Origin: Streptomyces sp. BK208 | GTDB taxonomy: Bacteria; Actinomycetota; Actinomycetes; Streptomycetales; Streptomycetaceae | Direction: 5' to 3' | Length of the DNA: 64,000 nt | Assembly: GCF_004364245.1 (NCBI RefSeq) | Contig: NZ_SOAV01000003.1 | Coordinates: forward strand, 434,001-498,000 | Shown: in pieces, positions 1 through 7,689 of the stretch | How the letters are laid out: each line of letters begins with the position of its first letter | How positions within the stretch are numbered: the stretch's first letter is position 1 | Made by a program: the position numbers and the translations under genes | The notes under the pieces: generated by a model | The model's input: only the letters and a program-made list of their open reading frames with translations | Database searches by the model: none | What the model was told of the DNA's origin: nothing

Positions 1-73
1 GGACGAGGGCAGTTAATTGCCCATAGATGAGCAGACAAGAACAGCGTAGTTTGTTGCACATGGACGTGCAAAT

Positions 74-101
74 AAGGCGCCCCCGTCCTCGGGGGCGCCT
101 T
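74..101. terminator. Strong hairpin, likely terminator of the TetR gene at 141-788
   Basis: A perfect 12-bp stem (74-85 pairs with 90-101) closes a 4-base loop, with A/T at the outer ends. It lies just past the stop codon of the minus-strand TetR gene and could also stop transcription arriving from the left edge. Bases 1-73 hold no gene I can support; only fragments of open frames with early stops are visible. Confidence 0.75.
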
Positions 102-140
102 TGGAGGGGCCTCGGGGGCGCCTCTGGAGGGGTGGGTTGC

Positions 141-788
141 CTACTCGGCCGGGAGCGTCGCGGCCGGCACCGCCGGGCCCACGTTCTCGACCACGGTCCG
201 CGCGGCCCGCTCCGGCACCCCGGCCGCCATGAGGATGGCGGCGGCGGCCCGGGTGCCGTCGTCCTCCAGGGCTCCGGTGTTGACCTGCTCCAGCAGCGCC
301 ACGACCATCGCTTCGAGTCCCGCGCTCAGCACGGCGGGCGGCAGGTGGGCCGGGAAGACCCCGTCCCGCTGGCCGCGCTCCAGGATGGCGGTGACCTCGG
401 CGCGGGCCGGGGCCAGGATCTCCGCCACGCGCTCCACGCCCAGATCGTGCCGGGCCAGGGCCAGCAGCATGCGGTAGCGGTCGCCCACCGGCCACATCAG
501 CAGCGTGAAGTGCGCGAGCGCCCGGTCGGCGGGCGCGGCCGGCTCCGCCGCCTCGGCCATCGCGCCGCGCAGCACCTCGGACGCCTCCTCGGCGAGGGCT
601 TCGAGCAGCGCCGCCCGCCCCGGGAAGTGACCGAAGAGGGTACGCCGTACGACACCGGCGGCCCGGGCCAGCTCCTCCAGCGTGGTGTCCGGGTTCCGTC
701 CCAGCTCCCGGCGGGCGGTGGCCAGGATGCGCGCCCGGTTGGACCGCGCGTTGCGCCGCTGCGGTTCACGGGCGACGGGCTTGGTCAC
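141..788 (-). CDS. TetR/AcrR-family transcriptional regulator
   Basis: A 215-residue one-domain repressor. The N-terminal helix-turn-helix reads ILATARRELGRNPDTT, LEELARAAGVVRRTLFGHF, typical of TetR DNA-binding domains (residues about 15-60), followed by an all-helical ligand-binding domain. I chose the GTG at 788, which has a GAGG-type ribosome site upstream; the open frame runs on upstream without a convincing start. It is on the same strand as the downstream-located permease gene (920-2266) but is separated from it by a terminator-like hairpin at 889-915, so it is probably its own transcription unit. The ligand and target genes cannot be told from the sequence; the permease next door is a possible target (inference). 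Confidence 0.85.
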   Translation of the reverse strand: MTKPVAREPQRRNARSNRARILATARRELGRNPDTTLEELARAAGVVRRTLFGHFPGRAALLEALAEEASEVLRGAMAEAAEPAAPADRALAHFTLLMWPVGDRYRMLLALARHDLGVERVAEILAPARAEVTAILERGQRDGVFPAHLPPAVLSAGLEAMVVALLEQVNTGALEDDGTRAAAAILMAAGVPERAARTVVENVGPAVPAATLPAE

Positions 789-888
789 GGCAACCTCGGG
801 GCGGGACGACGCGGGGAGGGGCGCCTGGGGATACGGGCGCGGGTCGTCCATTCTGTCACGGGGCGCCACGAGCGGGACGCCGAGAGGG

Positions 889-915
889 ACGGGGCGGCAC
901 CTCCGGCCGCCCCGT
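889..915 (-). terminator. Hairpin after the APC permease gene
   Basis: A perfect 10-bp inverted repeat (889-898 with 906-915) with a 7-base loop lies directly after the permease stop codon at 920-922. GC-rich stem with no long T run, as is usual for Streptomyces intrinsic terminators. Confidence 0.6.
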
Positions 916-919
916 GCCG

Positions 920-2266
920 CTACGCGTTCCCGGCCGCGTCCCTGGCCCTGCCGCGCCGTACGGCGGCGACCGCGGCGAGCACCGTCCCCACGGCCACGAC
1001 CAGCAGGCCGCGCAGCCACACCTCGGCCTCGATCTGCGTGGCGAGCGCGACGCAGGACGCCGCACCGAGCACCGGGAGCACGGTCGGGGTCCGGAAGTGG
1101 TCCGCTTCGCCCCGGTCGCGGCGCAGCACCAGGACGGCCGTGTTGACCATGAGGAAGACCACGAGCAGCAGCAGGACCAGGGTGGAGGCGAGGGTGGCGA
1201 CACTGCCGGTGAGCGCGAGCAGCATCGACAGCAGGGTGGTGACGGCGATCGCGACCCACGGCGTACGACGGCCCGGCAGCACCCGGGTCAGCGCGGCCGG
1301 CAGCAGCCCGTCACGGGCCATGCCGTAGGCCAGGCGCGAGGACATGATGCCGGTGAGCAGCGCGCCGTTCGCCACGGCGACCAGCGCGATGGCGCTGAAC
1401 AGCCGGGTCGGGACGCCGCCGGCCTCCTCGACGACCTCCAGCAGCGGTCCGCTCGACCCGGCCAGCCGGTCCGTCGGCACCGCGGCGGACGCGGCGAGGC
1501 CCACCAGCACGTACACGGCACCCGCGGTGGCGAGGGCGCCGAACAGGGCGCGCGGGTAGGAGCGTCGCGGGTCGCGGGTCTCCTCGGCGACGTTCACCGA
1601 GGTCTCGAAGCCGACGAAGGAGTAGTACGCCAGGACCGAGCCGCTCAGTACGGCCGCCGCCGCACCCTTCTCCGGCGTGCCGAGCTGCCCGAGCCGGCTC
1701 ACGTCGCCGTCGCCGCGCAGCAGCAGCCAGGCACCGAGGACGACGATGACGAGGAGGCCCCCGACCTCGACCACGGTGGCGACGACGTTGGCCCGGGTGG
1801 ACTCCTTGATGCCGCGCGCGTTGACCAGCGCGAGCAGGGCGAGGAACAGCACGGCGACGAGCCCGACCGGCAGCGTCACGAAGGCGGACAGGTAGTCGCC
1901 GCCGAAGCCGCGGGCCAGCGCCGCGACGGAGACGATGCCGGCGGCGAGCATGCAGAAACCGGCGACGAACCCGGCGAACGGCCCGAAGGCCCGGGTGGCG
2001 TAGTGCGAGGCTCCGCCCGCCCGCGGGTACTTCGTGGCCAGCTCGGCGTAGGAGGCGGCCGTCAGCATCGCCAGCAGCAGCGCGACGGCGAGCGGCACCC
2101 ACACCGCTCCCCCGGCGTCGGCGGCCACCTGGCCGACCAGGACGTAGACGCCCGCGCCGAGGACGTCGCCCAGGATGAAGAAGTACAGCAGCGGGGTGGT
2201 CAGCGCGCGCTTGAGGGCCGGGCTGTCCTGGGCGCCGGCCGCCTGTGGTGTTCCGAGTCTCGCCAT
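920..2266 (-). CDS. APC-superfamily amino acid permease
   Basis: A 448-residue polytopic membrane protein. Residues about 20-430 form some 12 hydrophobic segments. The first segment contains FFILGDVLGAGVYVLVGQ, the glycine-rich TM1 substrate-binding turn of the APC family, and TM2-3 contain SYAELATKYPRAGGASHY, which matches the conserved E-P-AGG motif of this family. The expected role is proton- or sodium-coupled uptake (or exchange) of an amino acid or amine at the cytoplasmic membrane; substrate unknown. The ATG at 2266 was chosen because the hydrophobic core starts about 25 residues later. The TetR genes on either side are candidate regulators, but no operator was identified at its start. 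Confidence 0.88.
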   Translation of the reverse strand: MARLGTPQAAGAQDSPALKRALTTPLLYFFILGDVLGAGVYVLVGQVAADAGGAVWVPLAVALLLAMLTAASYAELATKYPRAGGASHYATRAFGPFAGFVAGFCMLAAGIVSVAALARGFGGDYLSAFVTLPVGLVAVLFLALLALVNARGIKESTRANVVATVVEVGGLLVIVVLGAWLLLRGDGDVSRLGQLGTPEKGAAAAVLSGSVLAYYSFVGFETSVNVAEETRDPRRSYPRALFGALATAGAVYVLVGLAASAAVPTDRLAGSSGPLLEVVEEAGGVPTRLFSAIALVAVANGALLTGIMSSRLAYGMARDGLLPAALTRVLPGRRTPWVAIAVTTLLSMLLALTGSVATLASTLVLLLLVVFLMVNTAVLVLRRDRGEADHFRTPTVLPVLGAASCVALATQIEAEVWLRGLLVVAVGTVLAAVAAVRRGRARDAAGNA

Positions 2267-2319
2267 GCCGCCCCAGGTTTCCCGCCGGGCGGAAATCACG
2301 CCCCGGCGGGTGCGTGAAA

Positions 2320-2979
2320 TCAGCCGGTGACCTCCCCGTTCCCGGTGCCGCGCGCCGGCCGGCCCCCGTCGTCCGTCACCCACACGCCCGCGCGCGCGGC
2401 GGTGGTCACCGCGCGCGCCGCACGGTCGGCGTCGGCCTCGGAGAGGGACCGGCCCGTGTTGAGCAGCGCGTAGTAGAGCGGAGCGGAGACGGCCGCCACG
2501 ACACCCTGCGGGTCGGTACCGGCCGGGACTTCGCCCCGCGCGACGGCGTCCCGCACACAGCCGGCCCACTCGTCGACGCGGACGGCGTAGAAGCGGTGCA
2601 GGGCCTCGGCCGCCTGCTCGTTGCAGAGCGAGGCCGCGATCAGCGCCTTGAACAGGCGCCCCTGGCGGGGGTCGTTGAGCGTCCGGACGACGAGACGCGC
2701 GTTCGCCCGCAGGTCCTCCTCCAGGGTGCCGGTGTCGGCACGGGGCAGCGACTGGTCCGCCATGTCCGCCAGCAGGTCGGCGGCGAGGCCCCCGGGGCTC
2801 CCCCAGCGGCGGTAGACCGTCGTCTTGCCGACGCCCGCGCGGCGGGCGACCTCGCCCAGGTCGAGCGTGTCGAAGCCGTCGGTGGCGAGCGTGTCGCCCG
2901 CCACCTGGAGAACGGCCTCGCGGACACGGGCGGTGCGCCCTCCCGGGCGCAGGGTCCCGGGGGCGGCTGGATCCGACAT
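2320..2979 (-). CDS. TetR-family repressor of the adjacent efflux pump (inferred)
   Basis: A 219-residue TetR protein: helix-turn-helix at residues about 15-60 (VLQVAGDTLATDGFDTLDLG, EVARRAGVGKTTVYRRWGS) and a C-terminal TetR_C-like domain with the pattern RADTGTLEEDL and IAASLCNEQAAEALHRF. The ATG at 2979 is preceded by AAGGAG at a good distance. It is divergent from the DHA2 transporter at 3125, and the 145-bp gap contains two inverted repeats that look like TetR operators. The usual logic of such pairs is that the repressor is released from DNA by the drug the pump exports; that is family knowledge, not shown here. Confidence 0.88.
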   Translation of the reverse strand: MSDPAAPGTLRPGGRTARVREAVLQVAGDTLATDGFDTLDLGEVARRAGVGKTTVYRRWGSPGGLAADLLADMADQSLPRADTGTLEEDLRANARLVVRTLNDPRQGRLFKALIAASLCNEQAAEALHRFYAVRVDEWAGCVRDAVARGEVPAGTDPQGVVAAVSAPLYYALLNTGRSLSEADADRAARAVTTAARAGVWVTDDGGRPARGTGNGEVTG

Positions 2980-3036
2980 GACGACTCCTTCTCTCTCCGC
3001 TCGGCGTGCTCGCGACGCCATGACCCCCACCTTATC

Positions 3037-3050
3037 GGAACCACAGTTCC
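3037..3050. promoter_or_regulatory. Candidate TetR operator 1
   Basis: Inverted repeat GGAAC-CACA-GTTCC between the TetR and MFS genes. The 11-mer CGGAACCACAG at 3036-3046 recurs at 3086-3096, exactly 50 bp away, so the two sites are related. Confidence 0.6.
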
Positions 3051-3077
3051 CTTACTGGCTCAGCCATGCTAGCTTCT

Positions 3078-3096
3078 TTCCGTAACGGAACCACAG
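3078..3096. promoter_or_regulatory. Candidate TetR operator 2
   Basis: Perfect inverted repeat TTCCGT-A-ACGGAA (3078-3090) joined to the second copy of CGGAACCACAG (3086-3096). It sits about 30 bp before the start of the efflux gene, a position where a bound repressor would block transcription. Confidence 0.6.
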
Positions 3097-3124
3097 ACCC
3101 ATTAGCCCCTCGGAGGGGAATGCC

Positions 3125-4600
3125 ATGTCCATCACCGAACGCGCGTCGAGGCCGGCCGCAGGTCCGGGTTCGGCCTCCGGCCCGCTCGCGGCCGGGCCCG
3201 GATCCCAGCGGCTCACCGGCCGTACGAAGCTGGTCCTCGCGGTGCTGCTGGTCGCCCAGTTCATGCTGGCCGTCGACTTCTCGATCCTGAACGTCGCGCT
3301 GCCCGCGATCGGTGACGGACTCGGCTTCTCCCTCGCCGACCTGCAGTGGGTCGCCACCTCCTTCGCCCTGTCGGCCGCGGGTTTCACCCTCTTCTTCGGT
3401 CGCATCGGTGACCTGATCGGCCGCAAGAAGATCTTCATCGGCAGTCTCGGCCTGCTGGGCCTCGCCTCGCTGCTCGGTGGTCTCGCCACCAGCCCCGAGG
3501 TGCTCCTGGCCGCCCGGGTGGCCCAGGGCCTGGCCACGGCCGCCGCCACTCCGGCGGGTCTGTCCCTGCTGACGACCTCCTTCGCCGAGGGACCGCTGCG
3601 GCAGAAGGCGCTCGGCATCAACGGCGCGCTGATGTCGGCCGGCTTCACCACGGGCGCGATCCTCGGCGGCGTCCTGACCGACCTGCTCTCCTGGCGGTGG
3701 GCCTTCTTCGTCAACGTGCCCGTCGCCCTCGCCGTCGTCCTCGTCGCCCCGGCCGTCATCAAGGAGTCCCGGCCCGCCACCCGCCCCAGCCTCGACCTGC
3801 CCGGCGCGCTCACCGTCACCCTCGGTCTGCTGGGTCTCGTCTACGGCATGACCCAGGCCGGCGAGCACGGCTGGACCCACCCGCACGCACTGGCCGGTCT
3901 GCTCGCGGGCACGCTCCTCCTGACCGCGTTCGTCCTGATCGAGCGGCGGGTCGCCGCACCGCTGGTGCCGCTCGGCACGCTCCGACGCCGCAACGTGGCC
4001 TTCGGCAACCTGCTGGGCCTGCTCGCCTTCGTCACCGAGACCTCGCTGGTCTACCTGCTCACCCTGTACCTGCAGAAGACCCTGGGCTTCTCCCCCCTCG
4101 CGGCCGGCGTCTCCTTCGGCGTGCTCGGCGCGGGCACCGTCGTCGGCGGTCTGCTCGCGCCCAGGCTGCTCGCCAGGACGTCCACGCTGACCGTGCTGGT
4201 CGGCGGCGGTCTCGTCCAGGCGGCCTTCACCGCGGCCCTGCTCTTCCTCGGTACGACGACGGGGGCGTCCCTCGCCCTCCTGCTGCCCGCGACGTTCTTC
4301 GGCGGCGTCGGCAACATGCTGGTGATCGTCGGCTTCATGGTCACGGCCACCAGCGGGCTTCCGGACTCCGAACAGGGACTGGCCACCGGCCTGGCCTCGA
4401 TGTCCCAGCAGGTCGGCATCACCCTGGGAACGCCCGTCATGTCCGCCGTCGCCACCGCCGGCACCGCGGGCGCGGCCACCGCCTCCTCCATCCACCAGGG
4501 CGTCACCACGGCCATCGCCGTCAACGCGGCCCTCGTGCTCCTCGGAGTCGCCGTCGCCGCACTCTTCCTGCGGCGCCGCACCGGGACTCCGTCCGCCTGA
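3125..4600 (+). CDS. DHA2-type MFS drug efflux transporter (EmrB/QacA family)
   Basis: 491 residues with about 14 predicted membrane helices starting near residue 40. The family signature after TM1 is present (LNVALPAIGDGLG), as is the MFS motif A loop GRIGDLIGRKKIF and motif C-like glycine/proline-rich helix near residues 150-190 (NGALMSAGFTTGAILGG). The role is proton-driven export of a drug or metabolite across the cytoplasmic membrane. The ATG is preceded by a GGAGGGG ribosome site. It is divergent from and probably repressed by the TetR protein at 2320-2979. Followed by a strong hairpin terminator at 4622-4650. Substrate unknown. Confidence 0.9.
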   Translation: MSITERASRPAAGPGSASGPLAAGPGSQRLTGRTKLVLAVLLVAQFMLAVDFSILNVALPAIGDGLGFSLADLQWVATSFALSAAGFTLFFGRIGDLIGRKKIFIGSLGLLGLASLLGGLATSPEVLLAARVAQGLATAAATPAGLSLLTTSFAEGPLRQKALGINGALMSAGFTTGAILGGVLTDLLSWRWAFFVNVPVALAVVLVAPAVIKESRPATRPSLDLPGALTVTLGLLGLVYGMTQAGEHGWTHPHALAGLLAGTLLLTAFVLIERRVAAPLVPLGTLRRRNVAFGNLLGLLAFVTETSLVYLLTLYLQKTLGFSPLAAGVSFGVLGAGTVVGGLLAPRLLARTSTLTVLVGGGLVQAAFTAALLFLGTTTGASLALLLPATFFGGVGNMLVIVGFMVTATSGLPDSEQGLATGLASMSQQVGITLGTPVMSAVATAGTAGAATASSIHQGVTTAIAVNAALVLLGVAVAALFLRRRTGTPSA

Positions 4601-4621
4601 CTCCGCACGTGCGCGTCCCTT

Positions 4622-4650
4622 CGCCGCCGTCCCCCTCCGGGACGGCGGCG
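4622..4650 (+). terminator. Terminator of the DHA2 efflux gene
   Basis: Perfect 12-bp stem (4622-4633 with 4639-4650) with a 5-base loop, 21 bases after the stop codon, followed by TTG. Also positioned to stop the convergent monooxygenase gene ending at 4719. Confidence 0.75.
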
Positions 4651-4718
4651 TTGCCGTGGTGGCCCGGTGCCGAGGACGGGGAGGTCCCGAGTCCGGACGC
4701 CTCGTTCGCTCGCCCCGG

Positions 4719-5852
4719 TCATCGGCCGCCGAGGCCGCGCAGCCGTTCGTTGCGCCGCTCCAAAGCCTGCCTCGTGGCCGGGAAGAGGGTGCCGGCGCCC
4801 TCGCCGACCCGGTCCTGGGTGCGGGTCACCAGGTCGCGCGTGCCGTGCTCGTAGGCGGCGAAGCCCTCGGCGTGGTCCCGGCCCGCCAGGGAGCGGGCGA
4901 GGTGGTACGCGCCGGTCAGGGCGAGGCTGGTGCCCTGACCGGTGAGGAACGAGGGGGCGTGCGCGGCGTCGCCCAGCAGCGCGACCCGGCCGTGGGACCA
5001 GCGAGGCATGCGGATCTGGCCGACCGCGTCGAAGAACACGTCGTCCGCGTCGTGGAGGGCGGCCAGGATGTCCGGGACCTTCCAACCCGCGTCGGTGAAC
5101 GCATCGGCGACGAGCGCCCGTCGGGCCTGCGGATCCCCGGCGGCCTCCTGGGGCGGCTCGGGCCGGGCGAAGGTCAGGAAGGCGTGCACTTCGTCGTCGT
5201 CGCCCACGGCGTAGAGGGCGGCGGCCCTGCCCGGGGTGTTCCACAGGACCGTCTCGTGGGAGAGGCCGAGGGTGTTGGGCACGGTGAACACGGCGAAGCA
5301 GTGACCGAGGTACCGGTGGAACCGCTCCTCGGGACCGAACAGCATCTCCCGGGTGCGCGAGTGCATGCCGTCCGCGCCGAAGACCAGGTCGAACGTGCGG
5401 CTGCCGCCGCCGCGGAAGGTGACGTCGACGCCGTGCCCGGTCTGGTCGAGGGTGTCGATGGAGTCGTCGAACAGGAACTCCACGTCGTCCCGGACCGCCG
5501 CGTACAGCGCGTCCGTCAGGTCGCCGCGCCGTATCTCCAGGTCACGTCCGGTCACCCCGCCGGTGACGGCGTGCGGGTGGAGCGAGGTCACCTCGTCGCC
5601 GTCCCCGTCCAGGAAGGTGATCCGTCGCAGGTCGATGTGCGCGTCGCGCAGTTGCGGCAGGAGGCCCATCTTCTCCACGACGTCGAGTGCGGCGCCGCGT
5701 ACGTCGACGGGGTAGCCGCCGCTGCGCACGGTCGGTGCCTTCTCGACCACGGTGACCGCGTATCCGTGGCGGTGGAGCCAGTAGGCCAGGGCGGGGCCGG
5801 CGATGCTCGCGCCGGAGACGAGGACCTCGGGCCTGGGCGTGGTGCGGTTCAT
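4719..5852 (-). CDS. FAD-dependent monooxygenase (PHBH/TetX-like)
   Basis: 377 residues. The N-terminal FAD-binding Rossmann motif is VLVSGASIAGPALAYWLHRHG with the acidic end VVEKAP; the second FAD motif GDAAHAPSFLTGQGTSLAL lies near residue 290 and the mid-protein DG motif FGADGMHSRTRE near residue 165. This is the flavoprotein hydroxylase fold that oxidises aromatic compounds or antibiotics with NADPH and oxygen. It shares an ATGA start/stop overlap with the MFS transporter upstream (5849-7246), so the two are translationally coupled; an inactivate-and-export resistance or tailoring pair is a fair inference. Substrate cannot be given. Confidence 0.88.
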   Translation of the reverse strand: MNRTTPRPEVLVSGASIAGPALAYWLHRHGYAVTVVEKAPTVRSGGYPVDVRGAALDVVEKMGLLPQLRDAHIDLRRITFLDGDGDEVTSLHPHAVTGGVTGRDLEIRRGDLTDALYAAVRDDVEFLFDDSIDTLDQTGHGVDVTFRGGGSRTFDLVFGADGMHSRTREMLFGPEERFHRYLGHCFAVFTVPNTLGLSHETVLWNTPGRAAALYAVGDDDEVHAFLTFARPEPPQEAAGDPQARRALVADAFTDAGWKVPDILAALHDADDVFFDAVGQIRMPRWSHGRVALLGDAAHAPSFLTGQGTSLALTGAYHLARSLAGRDHAEGFAAYEHGTRDLVTRTQDRVGEGAGTLFPATRQALERRNERLRGLGGR

Positions 5853-7246
5853 GCGGTGACTCCCTTGCGCAGGGTGCGGGTGACGAACAGGGCCAGCGAC
5901 GTGACGACGCCGGCGACGACGAATCCGGTGACGTACGCCGATTCGGCGGCGACCTCCGACCCGGAAGGGGTGGCCGCGGTGAGGAGCGCGCCGCCGAGCT
6001 GCCCGCCGACGGCGTAGCCGAGGACGCGGCTGACCAGGATGAGGCTGGTGGCGATGCCGGTGTCGTTCCGGTCGACCGCGGTGGCGGTGCTGGTCATCAG
6101 CGCGGTGACGCACAGGCCGTTGGCCAGCGCGATCAGCGCCTTGCCGACGACGAGGTGCCAGATCTCGGAGTGCACGGCCGCCACGGCGACCAGGGACCCG
6201 GCCATCATGACGACGCCGGTGTTCACCACGGCGCGCGAGCCGAAACGCCGGTCCCCGATCCCGCCTAGCGGTCCGGCCAGCGTCGCGGCGACGGCGCCGG
6301 GCAGCAGGAACAAGCCGATCTCGGTGGCGCTCGCCCCGAATCCGTACCCGTCACCGCGCTCGTCGAGCAGCTGCGGTACGAGATAGACCGCCATCGCGGT
6401 GCCGAGGCAGATCACGAACGTCAGCAGGCACGCCTTCCAGATCGCGGGCCGGGCCAGCATGCGCAGGTCGATCATCGGTGACGCCGCTCGCCGTTCGACC
6501 CGCACCCACCCGGTGACGAACGCGGCCAGCACCAGTGCGAGGACGACGAACACGACCGGTTGCGCGGCCGCTTCGGGCGCCAGCGCGAGGACGAGCATGA
6601 GGGTGGTCAGCATCCCGCTCAGGAGCAGCAGGCCGGGCCAGTCGATCCCGGCGCCGTCCGTCCGGCCCGGCGGATCGGCGGGCATCAGCCGGTTCACGAG
6701 CAGGGTGGATCCGAGGACCGCGCCGGTCGGCAGCGCGAACATCCAGTGCCGGGAGAGCTGTTCCGCCACCGGACCGGCCGACAGCATGCCGGCCATCGAC
6801 CCGCCGACGAAGAGCCCGCTGACCACTCCGATGGCCACCTTGGACTCGCCGGCCGGCAGGTGCCTGCGGACCACGACGAACGACAGGGGCAGCGCGCCGA
6901 TCATCGCGCCCTGCAGGACCTGACCGAGCAGCAGCACGGGCAGGTTCGGGGCCAGGGCGGACACCGTGCCGCCGACCGAGACCACCGCCATCAGGCGGAT
7001 CAGGACCTTCTTGCCGCCGTAGCGGTCGCCGAACTTGCCCGCGAGGGGGGTGACGAGCGCGCCGGTGATGAGCAGGACGATGCTGAGCAGGGCCCCCTCG
7101 GACTGGCTCATGTCCAGTTCGCGTTCCAGGAGCGGGATCGTCGGTGACACCACCGACTCCAGGGCGCCGGTGGACAGCGCCAGCAGGCCGAGGGCGCCGA
7201 CCGCGGCCCTGCTGACGCGGGCCGGCGGGGCCAGGGCGGTGGTCAT
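5849..7246 (-). CDS. MFS transporter coupled to the monooxygenase
   Basis: 465 residues, about 14 hydrophobic segments, with the MFS motif A GKFGDRYGGKKVLI near residue 60 and SPTIPLLERELDM at the end of TM1, typical of DHA2-like exporters. Its TGA overlaps the ATG of the monooxygenase (ATGA). Its own ATG at 7246 in turn overlaps the stop of a 22-codon leader frame (7243-7311) that has a much better ribosome site than the transporter itself. The set leader-MFS-monooxygenase therefore looks like one tightly coupled minus-strand operon. Substrate unknown; efflux of an aromatic compound is an inference from the partner enzyme. Confidence 0.85.
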   Translation of the reverse strand: MTTALAPPARVSRAAVGALGLLALSTGALESVVSPTIPLLERELDMSQSEGALLSIVLLITGALVTPLAGKFGDRYGGKKVLIRLMAVVSVGGTVSALAPNLPVLLLGQVLQGAMIGALPLSFVVVRRHLPAGESKVAIGVVSGLFVGGSMAGMLSAGPVAEQLSRHWMFALPTGAVLGSTLLVNRLMPADPPGRTDGAGIDWPGLLLLSGMLTTLMLVLALAPEAAAQPVVFVVLALVLAAFVTGWVRVERRAASPMIDLRMLARPAIWKACLLTFVICLGTAMAVYLVPQLLDERGDGYGFGASATEIGLFLLPGAVAATLAGPLGGIGDRRFGSRAVVNTGVVMMAGSLVAVAAVHSEIWHLVVGKALIALANGLCVTALMTSTATAVDRNDTGIATSLILVSRVLGYAVGGQLGGALLTAATPSGSEVAAESAYVTGFVVAGVVTSLALFVTRTLRKGVTA

Positions 7247-7311
7247 GGGCGTCCTGCCGCGGCCGCGCCGGCCGGCTCGCCGGTGTCGTGTTCTTCCTGT
7301 CGGGTCGTCAT
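7243..7311 (-). CDS. Possible 22-residue leader peptide upstream of the MFS gene
   Basis: The frame reads MTTRQEEHDTGEPAGAAAAG followed by RP and stop. The start at 7311 is preceded by GAGGAGG at ideal distance, while the MFS gene has only a weak AGGA. Its TGA overlaps the MFS ATG (ATGA), the classic arrangement for translational coupling. No match to a known family; it may serve only to load ribosomes onto the transporter message. An alternative is that it is a chance frame. Confidence 0.45.
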   Translation of the reverse strand: MTTRQEEHDTGEPAGAAAAGRP

Positions 7312-7387
7312 CCCCGCCTCCTCGTCCGTGCGGGCGCCGTCCTCGGGTGGTACGGCGGCCCTTGGGTGACGGGAGGCAGGGTGCGGT

Positions 7388-7408
7388 GACGCCCGCGCAC
7401 CGGGCGTC
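7388..7408. promoter_or_regulatory. Inverted repeat in the MFS/monooxygenase leader region
   Basis: GACGCCCG-CGCAC-CGGGCGTC, a perfect 8-bp inverted repeat about 77 bp before the leader-peptide start. It could be a repressor site or a hairpin in the 5' leader; nothing decides between them. Confidence 0.35.
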
Positions 7409-7472
7409 ATACCCGGGAGCCAAGCTGGGGGTGCTACCGGGGTAGGGGGTGACGGCGGCCGAGCCGGGCAGG

Positions 7473-7689
7473 GGTGGGTGCGGAATAGCGGTGGGGTGCC
7501 GGACAGCGGTGGGCCCGGTCAGGGGTGGGTGCCGGTCAGAGGTGGGTGCCGGTCAGGGGTGGGTGCCGATCAGAGGTGGGTGCCGGTCAGAGGTGGGTGC
7601 CGATCAGAGGTGGGTGCCGGTCAGAGGTGGGTGCCGATCAGAGGTGGGTGCCGGTCAGAGGTGGGTGCCGGTCAGAGGTGGGTGCCGAT
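7473..7689. repeat. 17-bp tandem repeat array overlapping the end of the hydrolase gene
   Basis: About 13 head-to-tail copies of GGTGGGTGCCGGTCAGA. Ten copies from 7524 are near perfect and differ mainly at one base (CCGG versus CCGA), the variants largely alternating so that a 34-bp period is visible; three degenerate copies lie at 7473-7523. On the minus strand the last copy encodes the final residues G-T-H-L and stop of the serine hydrolase, so the array grew outward from the gene end. No CRISPR-like spacers. Confidence 0.95.

Noticed and set aside
27-1328. Long plus-strand open frame opposite the TetR and permease genes
   Set aside because: Arg/Gly/His-rich composition typical of antisense frames in GC-rich DNA; the minus-strand genes have clear family motifs.
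7473-7689. Possible CRISPR array
   Set aside because: Copies are contiguous 17-bp units with no unique spacers and no cas genes nearby.
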